Shown here piece after piece: positions 16,722 to 24,361 of a stretch of 64,000 bases of DNA; within the stretch, counting starts at the first letter, position 1, and each line of letters begins with the position of its first letter. Location of the stretch: positions 107,783 to 171,782 of the forward strand of contig NZ_JROO01000029.1 of the NCBI RefSeq assembly GCF_000826685.1. The letters are read 5' to 3'. The DNA is from Streptomonospora alba. GTDB taxonomy: Bacteria > Actinomycetota > Actinomycetes > Streptosporangiales > Streptosporangiaceae. The position numbers and the translations under genes are program-made. The notes under the pieces are model-generated. The model was not told the origin of the DNA and made no database searches. It saw nothing but the letters and a program-made list of their open reading frames with translations.

Positions 16722-17447
16722 CTATGTCAGCGCTGTCAGGTCGAAGGTGCCCGGAGGGCCCGAGAGGCTTGCCTTCGCTTCGACTCCGAAACGGTCAAGG
16801 ATCTCGACCTCTCCTGCCTCGATTCCGTCCAGGGCTAGTCGAACGAGGTAGTCCGGTTCGATCATCGGGTCCTCAGGGAGAGAAATTCCGGAATCCTTCA
16901 TGGCTTCTTTCAAGGTTTCGCTGGCCACGAGCCCCGGGACGAAAGCAGCCACTAGAGTTCCCTGGTCAGCCAACTCCACCCGCACCCCGTTAGTGAGTCC
17001 CCACTGTGCGGATTTGGCGGCGGCGAGGGCGGTGTTGCTCTCGACGGTAGTCCAAGCCACTGCTGACAGGACGTTGAGGATAGCGCCGCCACCATTGCTG
17101 GCCAGCACGGGGGCAAACGCCCGGATCATGGCAAGTGTGCCGAAGTAGTGCGATTCCATCAGCTGCCGGACTACATTGAGGTCTCCGCTGACGAGGCTAC
17201 CGATGCCCATGTAGGCGCCGTTGTTGATCAGCAGGTCGACGTCGGTGGCGACCTCGGCGGCGGCTTCGATGGACGTCTGGTCGGTGATGTCGACATGGAG
17301 CACTTCGGCACCAGGGATATCGACAAGTTCCGGGCGGCGAGCCGTGGCATAGACCTTCGCCCCGCGGCGCAGGAGTTCGATGGCGAAGTGGCGGCCCATC
17401 CCGCTATTGGTGCCGGTGACGAGGGCTGTGGATCCTTGTAGCTGCAT
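16722..17447 (-). CDS. Short-chain dehydrogenase/reductase family protein, catalytic Tyr replaced
   Basis: 241 residues from the ATG at 17447 (AAGGAA upstream); a longer in-frame start at 17504 would lie on the operator. Glycine motif TGTNSGMGRHF, NNGAYMG and the alpha4 region are present. The catalytic YxxxK motif reads LAAAK (TALAAAKSAQWGL): the Lys is kept but the Tyr is Leu, which should impair normal SDR hydride-transfer chemistry. The Ser position is retained (VLSAVAW). Divergent from the TetR gene at 17561 with two shared operators between, so it is the probable target of that repressor. Confidence 0.85.
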   Translation of the reverse strand: MQLQGSTALVTGTNSGMGRHFAIELLRRGAKVYATARRPELVDIPGAEVLHVDITDQTSIEAAAEVATDVDLLINNGAYMGIGSLVSGDLNVVRQLMESHYFGTLAMIRAFAPVLASNGGGAILNVLSAVAWTTVESNTALAAAKSAQWGLTNGVRVELADQGTLVAAFVPGLVASETLKEAMKDSGISLPEDPMIEPDYLVRLALDGIEAGEVEILDRFGVEAKASLSGPPGTFDLTALT

Positions 17448-17496
17448 AAGTTCCTTATCCGACCTGGACTTGCGGGCTGCCCTGCGAGACAGATAA

Positions 17497-17550
17497 TGAC
17501 CCATCGGTCATCTTAAGTCGACAGTGGATCACAAGATGACCGACTGGTCA
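17497..17550. promoter_or_regulatory. Two TetR operator copies
   Basis: TGACC-CATC-GGTCA at 17497-17510 and TGACC-GACT-GGTCA at 17537-17550: identical 5-bp arms and 4-bp spacers, 40 bases apart centre to centre. They occupy the divergent promoter region of the SDR and TetR genes and are the likely binding sites of the TetR protein. Confidence 0.75.
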
Positions 17551-17560
17551 ACTTGTTAGG

Positions 17561-18235
17561 ATGGTGCGCATGACGCTGCCTGCCCGTTCGCTGCGCTCAG
17601 ACGCGGCGCGAAACCGAGAACTGCTCCTCGCTGCGGCAGAGGAGGAGTTCAGCAAGCGGGGCATGGACGCCTCGATCGCGGATGTCGCTCGCCGTGCGGG
17701 CGTGGCGAAGGGGACCGTCTTTCGACACTTCGCCACGAAGGAGGAACTGGTCGCCGTGGTCGTAGGCGGTCATTTCGACTCGCTCAGCGCCGTCGCGGGG
17801 GAGTTGCTGGAATCCGCTGATCCTACGGGTGCGCTGCTGGAGTTCCTGGCTGTGGCGGCAGAACAGTTGCAGCACCAGGATCTTGTGTTCTTGCGGGCGG
17901 CCACGGAAGGAGATCCAAAAGTGACCGAGTGTCGGAATCAGCTGCATGTGAGGACCAATGCGTTGGTCGAACGCGCCCAGGAAGCCGGTGGAATCCGATC
18001 TGACGTCACTGGGCCCGATATCCTTATGATCCTCTGCGCTCTCGTTCACACCGTCGGGCTCCAGGCGGGACAATCGGCAGATTCATTGCAGCGTCACCTC
18101 ATCATCCTCTTCGACGGACTGCGGCCCCAGGGTGCTTCTCCATTGCCGGGTCCAGGTAACTATTCAGCCGGTGGCGGGTCACGGGCAGCGCAAAGTCGGT
18201 TGACGACGGGGACGCACCTGGTCACGGACCTGTGA
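17561..18235 (+). CDS. TetR-family repressor
   Basis: 224 residues; the start may equally be the ATG at 17570. Helix-turn-helix (NRELLLAAAEEEFSKRGMDASIADVARRAGVAKGTVFRHFATKEEL) lies at about 16-60, and the ligand domain follows the TetR_C_33-like pattern (LEFLAVAAEQLQHQDLVFLRA, LHVRTNALVERAQEAGGIRSDV). The last 25 or so residues (after LRPQGASPLPGPG) look non-native and run into IS-type debris, so the C-terminus was probably altered by an insertion. Regulates the divergent SDR gene. Confidence 0.88.
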   Translation: MVRMTLPARSLRSDAARNRELLLAAAEEEFSKRGMDASIADVARRAGVAKGTVFRHFATKEELVAVVVGGHFDSLSAVAGELLESADPTGALLEFLAVAAEQLQHQDLVFLRAATEGDPKVTECRNQLHVRTNALVERAQEAGGIRSDVTGPDILMILCALVHTVGLQAGQSADSLQRHLIILFDGLRPQGASPLPGPGNYSAGGGSRAAQSRLTTGTHLVTDL

Positions 18236-18411
18236 CGATCAACGGAAAGCCCTGAGGACAGCAGAAGAGCCCCTGGACAAGAGCGATTTGGCCGATGTCG
18301 GCGAGGCTCTGCCACCACATGCCCGGGCAGTCGCCGGTGAGGAACTGGAGAAGCTGGACGGCAAAGAACGCTACGCCGTCGACCTGTGGCCGGGCCGGGC
18401 CACTGAACGCG

Positions 18412-18859
18412 GGCGCCGGCACGGACCGCGCGTTCTACAGCGGCAAGCACAAATGCCACGGAGTGAGCGTGCAGGTCGTAGCCGATTCCTTCGGTCGCCT
18501 GGTGTGGATCTCACCGGCGCTGCCCGGGGCCCGCCACGATATGGGGGCGGGCCGCGAGCACGGCATCATCGACGCCTTCACCACGGCCGGGGTGCGCGCG
18601 ATCACCGACACCGCCTACCAGGGCGGCGGCCCGGCGATCCGGGTCCTCCAGCGTCGCCGCCGCATCGACCCCGACACCGGTCGCTACCGGCGGCTGTCGC
18701 GGGCGCGGAAAGAGGTCAACACCGCCCACGCCCGGCAGCGGGGACCGGGTCAACGCCGAGCTGAAGAACCGGCGCGTCCTGCGCAAGATCCGTTCCTGCC
18801 CCGGCCGGGCCTCCGAACTCGTCGCCGCAGTTCAGATCCTCATGCTCGCCACCCCGTGA
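18412..18859 (+). pseudogene. IS5-family (IS1647-like) transposase C-terminal part, frameshifted
   Basis: Reads DRAFYSGKHKCHGVSVQVVA ... GRLVWISPALPGARHDMGAGREHGIID ... DTAYQGGG ... ARKEVNTAHARQ. After a one-base shift near 18740 it continues DRVNAELKNRRVLRKIRSCP followed by GRASELVAAVQILMLATP. These are the DDE motifs of IS5-type transposases with the FYSGKHKxHG signature. The N-terminal half is missing. The stretch 18236-18411 holds no recognisable gene. Confidence 0.8.
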
Positions 18860-18877
18860 ACAGGTTGGCAAAGGCTC

Positions 18878-19090
18878 AATGACGCCGGGGACGACGACTA
18901 CGAGGCGCACGAGGTCGACGGACAGTCCGGCGCGTTCGTCATCTGCGAGCGCTGGGAGAGCAGGCAGGACCTCGACGCGCACCTGAACACGCGGCGCATG
19001 CGGGAGCTGGTGCCGCGGATGCGCAAGCTCATCGAAGGTTCCATCAAGGACGGCATCACCCTGCTGCGTCCCTTTTGCCCTGCTCACTAG
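18878..19090 (+). pseudogene. Antibiotic-biosynthesis-monooxygenase (ABM) domain protein, 5' truncated
   Basis: Seventy codons read in one frame: DDDYEAHEVDGQSGAFVICE, RWESRQDLDAHLNTRRMREL and SIKDGITLLRPF. This is the second half of a small YgiN-like ABM domain (ERWxSxxxLDAHxxTxH...LLRPF). No start or first beta-strands remain; the IS5 relic ends immediately upstream. Such proteins are heme- or quinol-type monooxygenases of secondary metabolism or quinone detoxification. Confidence 0.65.
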
Positions 19091-19230
19091 CCCGTCAGGG
19101 GGCGAAGGACCTGCCTCAGCTTGCCACGCCGGATGGCGGCCTCACGCCGTTCCCAGAGGTCACGGAACCACGCGCTCCGTGCATGCACCTCCTCCACAAG
19201 CTGGATGAGGGCTGGACGTAGGTGCCACCG
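19087..19230 (-). pseudogene. Possible MmyB-type regulator ligand-domain fragment
   Basis: Minus-strand stretch LIQLVEEVHARSAWFRDLWE followed by RREAAIRRGKLRQVLRPLTG resembles the sensor domain of MmyB-type XRE regulators (LxxRSxxFRxLWxRHDV). Only about 45 codons are credible; upstream sequence (19230-19455) is uninterpretable. Confidence 0.35.
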
Positions 19231-19459
19231 GCGTGCAGGCGCAAGGCAGGGAGCGGGCCGCCTCGGAGCCGCTGCCGTGCACGCGCCGGTCCCGCTCTGG
19301 AGCATGCGGTCGGCCTTCGTCGCGTCCAGGTGGACCAAATGGCCCGGCCAGTGGGCGGCGATACGGCCCGGCGCGCGGTTGGTCTCGCCAGTGGGGTCGA
19401 TGAACCGGCGCCGGGCGGGTGACGGTGCGCCGGTGCCGAGAGCCGCGGCCCGTCATGCG

Positions 19460-19494
19460 GGGGCGGTTCGCGGCGCGCCCCCGCGAACCGCCCC
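19460..19494 (-). terminator. Strong hairpin after small exported protein gene
   Basis: Perfect 14-bp inverted repeat GGGGCGGTTCGCGG / CCGCGAACCGCCCC with a 7-nt loop, 55 bases past the stop of the gene at 19550. Confidence 0.65.
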
Positions 19495-19549
19495 GACGGG
19501 CCCCGGACGCTTCAACCGGGATCCGCGACCGCGCTGGACCGCGCTACCT

Positions 19550-19846
19550 CTACTCGGCGAGCTTGGTCGGCTTGGCCGGCTCGGCGTCGCCGGGGACCTC
19601 GCCGTCCTCGCCCTTGATGATCCGGACGCCGTCTCCGTCCTTGATGATGTGGATCGACTCGTCCTTGGCCAGCTTCTCGCCCTTTTCGGCCTCCCCGCTC
19701 GGCTTGGCGGGCTTGGCGTCGACGCCCACCGGCACCTCCACGGTCTGCTCCGGCGCGGTGCCGGAGGCGAACGCGGCGGCACCGCCCCCTCCGACAGCGA
19801 GGGCCACACCGGCGACGACGGTTGCGATCTTGCGGAAGGAAGACAT
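19550..19846 (-). CDS. Small exported charged protein
   Basis: 98 residues from the ATG at 19846 (a second ATG lies four codons upstream). A basic N-terminus and hydrophobic core (MSSFRKIATVVAGVALAVGG) end in AFASG, a plausible signal-peptidase site. The mature part is short and highly charged (EKGEKLAKDESIHIIKDGDG, then VRIIKGEDGEVPGD) with two IIK(D/G) repeats. No family recognised. It diverges from the OmpR-type two-component operon at 20111, a position typical of a regulated target or an extracytoplasmic accessory of the sensor. Followed by a strong terminator. Confidence 0.7.
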   Translation of the reverse strand: MSSFRKIATVVAGVALAVGGGGAAAFASGTAPEQTVEVPVGVDAKPAKPSGEAEKGEKLAKDESIHIIKDGDGVRIIKGEDGEVPGDAEPAKPTKLAE

Positions 19847-20110
19847 GGGACATCCCATTCTGTTCGGCTGGACTGCTCCGCGGAGCATCCCGGGGGTCGT
19901 TCCACCGGGAGCGGCCGCCGTGGCTGGCTGCGACCGCCACGAGCAGTAAGCCAGCCGGGACTTATCGTCAGTGTTTGGCCGATTCCATAACTCATCCATA
20001 TGCCGGTGCGTTGATCATGGGCTCGACGTGGCGTTCCGTTTCAGCCTGCACCCGGCAGCGCTGAGCGGACGCGTCCGGAACAAGCCGGATACGACAAGGA
20101 GGGCAGCCGC

Positions 20111-20776
20111 GTGCGGGTGCTGGTGGCGGAGGACGAGGAGTTCCTCGCCGATGCGTTGCGGTCCGGCCTGCGCCGCGAAGGCATGGCGGTCGACGTCGCG
20201 CAGGACGGTGACACGGCTCTGGAGCACATCGCGGTCAACGACTACGACGTGGTGGTCCTGGACCGCGACCTCCCCGGGGTGCACGGGGACGACGTGTGCC
20301 GCAACGTGGTGGCCGACCACCCCGAGTGCCGCATACTGATGCTGACCGCGGCCGATCGGCTGGCCGACAAGGTCGCCGGGCTGCGGCTCGGGTCGGACGA
20401 CTACCTGGTCAAACCGTTCGACTTCCCCGAGCTCGTGGCGCGGCTGCACGCGCTGCAGCGGCGCTCCGCACCCGCGCAGCCGCCTGTGCTGACCCGCGGT
20501 GACATCCGGTTGGACCCGGCCCGCCGCAGCGCCGAGCGCGGCGGCCTCCCCCTGTCCTTGACGCCCAAGGAGTTCACCGTCCTGGAGCTGCTCATGCGGG
20601 CGGACGGGGCGGTCCTCAGCGCTGAGCAGCTGCTGGAGAAGGCCTGGGACGCCAACGCCGACCCGTTCACCAACGCCGTCCGCATCACCGTCTCGACACT
20701 GCGGCGCAAGCTCGGCGACCCGCCCGTGCTGCATACGGCCACCGGCGTCGGCTACTACCTGGCCACCGCGGCATGA
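20111..20776 (+). CDS. Response regulator, OmpR/PhoB family
   Basis: 221 residues from a GTG after AAGGAGG. The receiver domain carries EDEE, the phosphoacceptor Asp in VVVLDRDLPG (about residue 51), LTAAD and KPFDFPEL. A C-terminal winged-helix domain follows (SLTPKEFTVLELLMRADGAVLSAEQLLEKAW...VRITVSTLRRKLGDPPVLHTATGVGYYL). Its stop overlaps the kinase start by four bases (GCATGAGC context), indicating translational coupling. With the kinase it forms a CseBC/CutRS-like system; the small exported protein divergently upstream is the most likely regulated neighbour. Confidence 0.95.
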   Translation: MRVLVAEDEEFLADALRSGLRREGMAVDVAQDGDTALEHIAVNDYDVVVLDRDLPGVHGDDVCRNVVADHPECRILMLTAADRLADKVAGLRLGSDDYLVKPFDFPELVARLHALQRRSAPAQPPVLTRGDIRLDPARRSAERGGLPLSLTPKEFTVLELLMRADGAVLSAEQLLEKAWDANADPFTNAVRITVSTLRRKLGDPPVLHTATGVGYYLATAA

Positions 20777-21951
20777 GCGCCTCCGACGGCCTCCGGCGGG
20801 GCCGACTGACCATCCGGACCCGACTCACCCTGCTCTACGGCGGCATGCTGCTCGCTTTCGGCATCGTGCTCATCTCCATCCTGTACGCACTGATGTGGTT
20901 CGTCCCGAGCTACAACCTGGCCGCGACGAGTGTGCAGGTGACCGCCGTCGAGGCGGAACGGGCCAGACCCTTCCAGCCAAGCGGACCCTCCGGGGCGAGC
21001 GAGGCCGTCGCGATCACCAGCAAGCAGGACGTCCTCTCGGTCCTGCTGCAGCTGTCCGTCGCCGCCCTGGTGGCGATGACACTGATCGCGTTCCTGCTCG
21101 GCTGGCTCATCGCCGGCCGCATCCTCGCCCCTGTCCACCGGATGACCCGCTCCGCCGGCGTCATCGCCGGGCCCACCCTGCACAAACGGATCCGCCTCAG
21201 GGGGCCCCGGGACGAGTTCACCGACCTCGCCGACACCATTGACACCATGCTCGACCGCCTGCACGCCAGTTTCCAGGCCCAGGAGCGCTTCGCCGCCAAC
21301 GCCGCACACGAACTGCGCACCCCGCTGGCGACCACCCGCACCATGCTCCAGGTCGCCCGCGCCCACCCCGGGGACCACGACGTCGGCGCCCTCACGTCCA
21401 GGCTCATGAAGACCAACGAGCGCAGCATCGCGACCGTGGAGTCCTTGCTGACGCTGTCCAGAGCTGACCACGGCATCGACGAAGCGCAGCCCGTCGACCT
21501 CGCGAAGGCGGCCGCGGACGCACTGGAGCAGGTCCAGCAGGAAGCGGCGGACCGGCGGATCGACGTGCGCAGCGACCTGCATCCGGTCGTGGTCGACGGC
21601 GATGCGGACCTGCTCCACCACCTGCTGATCAACCTGCTGCAGAACGCGATCCGCCACAACGACGCGGACGGCACGGCGCACCTCGAGGTCTCCGCGCAGG
21701 AGGACTCCGCCGTGATCACCATGACCAACAGCGGCGAGGTCATCAGTCCCGAACTCGCCGATCGACTGTTCGAGCCGTTCCACCGCAAGCGATCACGTAC
21801 GCAGGCCACGGGCCACGGCCTCGGCCTCACTCTCGTCCGCGCCATCGCCCACAGCCACCGCGGAACCGTTGGCGGCGCCCCCAACCCCGAGGGCGGGCTT
21901 ACCGTCACAGTCGTGCTGCCCGCCGCCGGGAGCGCGCCGCAGCAGCGTTGA
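20773..21951 (+). CDS. Sensor histidine kinase, OmpR-system type
   Basis: 392 residues. Two transmembrane helices (about 20-42 and 88-112) flank a short extracytoplasmic loop of roughly 45 residues. A HAMP domain (GRILAPVHRMTRSAGVI) follows, then HisKA with the phosphoacceptor His in NAAHELRTPLATTR (about residue 178) and HATPase_c with N-box LLINLLQNAIRHN, G1 and G2 (ATGHGLGLTLVRAIA). Partner of the regulator at 20111. The short sensor loop suggests sensing at or in the membrane, or through a small exported partner. Confidence 0.95.
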   Translation: MSASDGLRRGRLTIRTRLTLLYGGMLLAFGIVLISILYALMWFVPSYNLAATSVQVTAVEAERARPFQPSGPSGASEAVAITSKQDVLSVLLQLSVAALVAMTLIAFLLGWLIAGRILAPVHRMTRSAGVIAGPTLHKRIRLRGPRDEFTDLADTIDTMLDRLHASFQAQERFAANAAHELRTPLATTRTMLQVARAHPGDHDVGALTSRLMKTNERSIATVESLLTLSRADHGIDEAQPVDLAKAAADALEQVQQEAADRRIDVRSDLHPVVVDGDADLLHHLLINLLQNAIRHNDADGTAHLEVSAQEDSAVITMTNSGEVISPELADRLFEPFHRKRSRTQATGHGLGLTLVRAIAHSHRGTVGGAPNPEGGLTVTVVLPAAGSAPQQR

Positions 21952-21979
21952 AGCCGGCACCACGGCGGAGCAGCGCGCG

Positions 21980-22190
21980 CCCTGCAGGCCGGTTTTCAGG
22001 CGGCGGTGGCCAAGCCGTTTGCCATCTCCAAGTTGGAGGTCTGGCAGGCATGGGAGCAGGTGCGGGCCAAACGGGGTGCTGCCGGTGTCGACAGCGTCGT
22101 GCTGGGGGAGTTCGAGGAGGGGTTGAAGGACAACCTCTACAAGATCTGGAACCGGATGTCCTCGGGTCCTATTTTCCCGACCCGGTGGCG
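21980..22190 (+). pseudogene. Group II intron maturase (LtrA) N-terminal fragment
   Basis: Encodes KPFAISKLEVWQAWEQVRAK, RGAAGVDSVVLGEFEEGLKD and NLYKIWNRMSSG, the conserved start of group II intron reverse transcriptases. A one-base shift near 22168 would restore the expected SYFPxPV (SGSYFPDPV). No RT core remains. Not contiguous with the two intron 3' ends at 11 and 16 kb, so it derives from a further copy. Confidence 0.8.
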
Positions 22191-22194
22191 GGCA

Positions 22195-22330
22195 GCAGCG
22201 GTTCGAGCACGCGCCACTGCTTGTCGGTGAGGTCTTTGCGTCCTCCGATCGATACCCTGGCCACCGAGGTCTCCGTGTAGACGGTCTTCTTGGTCGTTGA
22301 TCCATCTACCGGAGACCTCACTTATGCGCA
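22195..22330 (-). pseudogene. IS5-family transposase 5' fragment
   Basis: Minus strand reads GGRKDLTDKQWRVLEPLLPA, the first codons of IS5-type transposases (DLTDxQWxxLEPLLP), with an upstream AT-richer end region to about 22330. Truncated after about 20 codons at the junction with the maturase fragment. Confidence 0.65.
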
Positions 22331-22349
22331 GACCCGACATGCCGGATCC

Positions 22350-22790
22350 AGCCGACATCCGGGGCTTCTGCGCTGCCGTGCCCAGCGCGCCGGGCTGCGC
22401 GCCCGTCGACACCATCTGGCCCTGGTGCCGGTAGCCGAGGCCGGCGACGACTCGGTTCCCGCCGTCGCCACCGGCCGCGGCGGTGCCGGTGGGCATCCGG
22501 ATGCGGTGGTGGAGCGGGCGGTGGAGCGCGGGGTGCTCACCGGGGCCGAGGCTGAGCTGATCGGGGCGAGTCGGCTGGAGGAGACCTCCCTGCGCATCTT
22601 GGCTGCGCAGCAGGGGGGCGGGTACTGGGCGCTGGCCAAGCGCCGATCGCGCGCCGAGGAACGCCTGGTCCGCGCACTGGTTGATGGTGACCTCGATCCC
22701 GGCCCCGTACCCCAACGGCTCGCGGTCGCCCTCCACGAATGCCCGAGGTCAACGGGACCTCGACGTGCCCGAGCCCGCACCCCCTGCTGA
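22350..22790 (+). other. Hypothetical, sigma-like helix-turn-helix fragment
   Basis: An open frame contains HPDAVVERAVERGVLTGAEA, ELIGASRLEETSLRILAAQQ and ALAKRRSRAEERLVRALVDG, resembling the helix-turn-helix proteins (sigma-region-4-like) of actinomycete integrative elements. The beginning is fused to IS5 debris and the C-terminus looks frameshifted. Function not assignable. Confidence 0.35.
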
Positions 22791-22798
22791 CAGCGGAC

Positions 22799-22839
22799 AG
22801 CTGTGCGGTCGCCCTGCCGACCAGGGCGGCCGCACAGCT
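22799..22839 (-). terminator. Hairpin downstream of conservon
   Basis: Long imperfect stem AGCTGTGCGG-T-CGCCCTG / CAGGGCG-G-CCGCACAGCT (one mismatch in 18 bp) with a 5-nt loop, 21 bases after the CvnD stop codon. Confidence 0.7.
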
Positions 22840-22860
22840 ACGGGTGGGCGGCCTCGCCTC

Positions 22861-23469
22861 TCAGGCGGCCGGATCGGCCTCGCGCGGTCGCGACAGGGCA
22901 TAGCGCAGGAGGGTCTTCAAGACGCCCCCGGCGGAGTTGCGGTCGCGGGCGTCGAAGTCGACGATCGGGATCTCCGGGTTGATCTCCAGCGCCTCGCGGA
23001 TTTGATCAACGGTGTAGGGAAGCTGGTCGTCGAACCGGTTGAGCGCCACGATGTAGGGCGCGCTCTGATTCGTCTCGAAGTAGTCGATCGCCTCGAAGCA
23101 GTCGGCCAGGCGGCGGGAGTCCACGACGATGACCGCCCCGACAGCGCCACGGACGATGTCGTCCCACATGAACCAGAACCGCGCCTGTCCCGGCGTGCCG
23201 AACATGTACATGATCAGCTCTTGTTCGAGGGTGAGCCGACCGAAGTCCATGGCCACTGTGGTCGTGACCTTGTCGGGCGTGGAGGACAGGTCATCGTGCT
23301 GCTCGCTGGCCTCGGTCATCACCGCTTCGGTGGAGACCGGCGGGATTTCCGAGACGGAGGTGACCAGGGTCGTCTTTCCGGCACCGAACCCGCCGGCGAC
23401 GACGACTTTGGCGGAGACGAGCGACCGCCCCGGTGCACTTGGGCTACTGGAAGAGACGTTCGAGTCCAC
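22861..23469 (-). CDS. cvnD: Conservon small GTPase (CvnD)
   Basis: 202 residues from a GTG at 23469. G1/P-loop VVAGGFGAGKTTLV, switch II region FGTPGQARFWFMW and G4 ALNRFD define the MglA/Rab-like conservon GTPase. It is peripheral at the membrane and interacts with the sensor-like CvnA through CvnB/CvnC. Last gene of the cvnABCD operon on the minus strand. Its start lies inside the CvnC gene (26-base overlap), indicating translational coupling. Conservons in streptomycetes affect development and secondary metabolism; the partner output here is unknown. Confidence 0.93.
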   Translation of the reverse strand: MDSNVSSSSPSAPGRSLVSAKVVVAGGFGAGKTTLVTSVSEIPPVSTEAVMTEASEQHDDLSSTPDKVTTTVAMDFGRLTLEQELIMYMFGTPGQARFWFMWDDIVRGAVGAVIVVDSRRLADCFEAIDYFETNQSAPYIVALNRFDDQLPYTVDQIREALEINPEIPIVDFDARDRNSAGGVLKTLLRYALSRPREADPAA

Positions 23470-23803
23470 GAAGCGCCCTTTCAAGAACTTGGTTTTCCGA
23501 CGGGCTGTGGCCGGTGATGGTGGGATGGATGTAGATGAGTCCCTGATCGGCCAGATCGCTGATCAGCACCTGGGTCACGCCCAGCGGGATCTTCAACTCC
23601 GCCGAGATTTCAGCCACCGATCGGGTCTCGTGGCACATCTCGTGGATGCGTTCGGCCTCAGGGGGCAGCGTCGCGGGCACCGCGCCGTCAGCGTCGGCGA
23701 CCGAGACCAGCGTCTGCACCAGCAGCGGATGGCGCGAGCGTGTCCGGCCACCGGTGAAGGTGTACGGGCGGATGCGTCCGCGTCGGCTCCTTCGGTTGCT
23801 CAT
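23444..23803 (-). CDS. cvnC: Conservon DUF742 protein (CvnC)
   Basis: 119 residues (in-frame alternative start at 23827). DUF742 pattern: RIRPYTFTGGRTRSRHPLLVQTLV and a winged-helix-like C-terminal half (ETRSVAEISAELKIPLGVTQVLISDLADQGLIYIHP). In conservons this protein bridges the roadblock protein and the GTPase. Located between CvnB and CvnD and overlapping the latter. Confidence 0.93.
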   Translation of the reverse strand: MSNRRSRRGRIRPYTFTGGRTRSRHPLLVQTLVSVADADGAVPATLPPEAERIHEMCHETRSVAEISAELKIPLGVTQVLISDLADQGLIYIHPTITGHSPSENQVLERALRGLERLFQ

Positions 23804-23867
23804 GTGGATGCCCCCCTCCTCGTCCACGGAAATGCGTGCCGGCGTTCACCGACCGGCGACAGTCCGC

Positions 23868-24299
23868 TCACGGCGCCACGACTCCGCGGAGCTGTGAGCG
23901 CAGCTGCGGAGTAAGAACGTGCCCAGCGCTTTCGACGAGCTTGGTCATCTGGTAAGCGACGATCTTCATGTCGGCGTTCGGCGCGCTGAGAACGGCCAGG
24001 CAGGAGCCATCGCTGATCGACATGACGAACAGATGGCCGCGCTGCATACGCACGATGAGCTGCTCGCACTCGCCTTTCCCGAACATCTTGGCCCCGCCCA
24101 GCGCCAGGCTGTGCATTCCGCTGGCGATGGCGGCCAACTGCTCGGCGTTCTGCTCGGGGAAGTCGCGCGAGGAGGTCAGCAGGAGCCCGTCGGAGGAGAC
24201 GACGATGGCGTGTTCGACACCGGGGACGTCATCGACGAAGTTCGAGATCAGCCAGGTGAAGTTCTCCGTGTCGGCGCTTTGGCTCAAGCGGTTATCCAT
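23868..24299 (-). CDS. cvnB: Conservon roadblock/LC7 protein (CvnB)
   Basis: 143 residues with the roadblock/LC7 fold: FTWLISNFVDDVPGVEHAIV, SSDGLLLTSSRDFPEQNAEQLAAIASGM and VMSISDGSCLAVLSAPNADMKIVAYQM. Roadblock proteins act as non-catalytic regulators or GAP-like partners of MglA-type GTPases. Second gene of the conservon, 62 bases downstream of CvnA. Confidence 0.93.
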   Translation of the reverse strand: MDNRLSQSADTENFTWLISNFVDDVPGVEHAIVVSSDGLLLTSSRDFPEQNAEQLAAIASGMHSLALGGAKMFGKGECEQLIVRMQRGHLFVMSISDGSCLAVLSAPNADMKIVAYQMTKLVESAGHVLTPQLRSQLRGVVAP

Positions 24300-24361
24300 T
24301 TCAGTCCAGCTTCTGCGATCGGGTGGGTGGAGGTTGTCGCGTCGATGCCGGTACAGACCCG

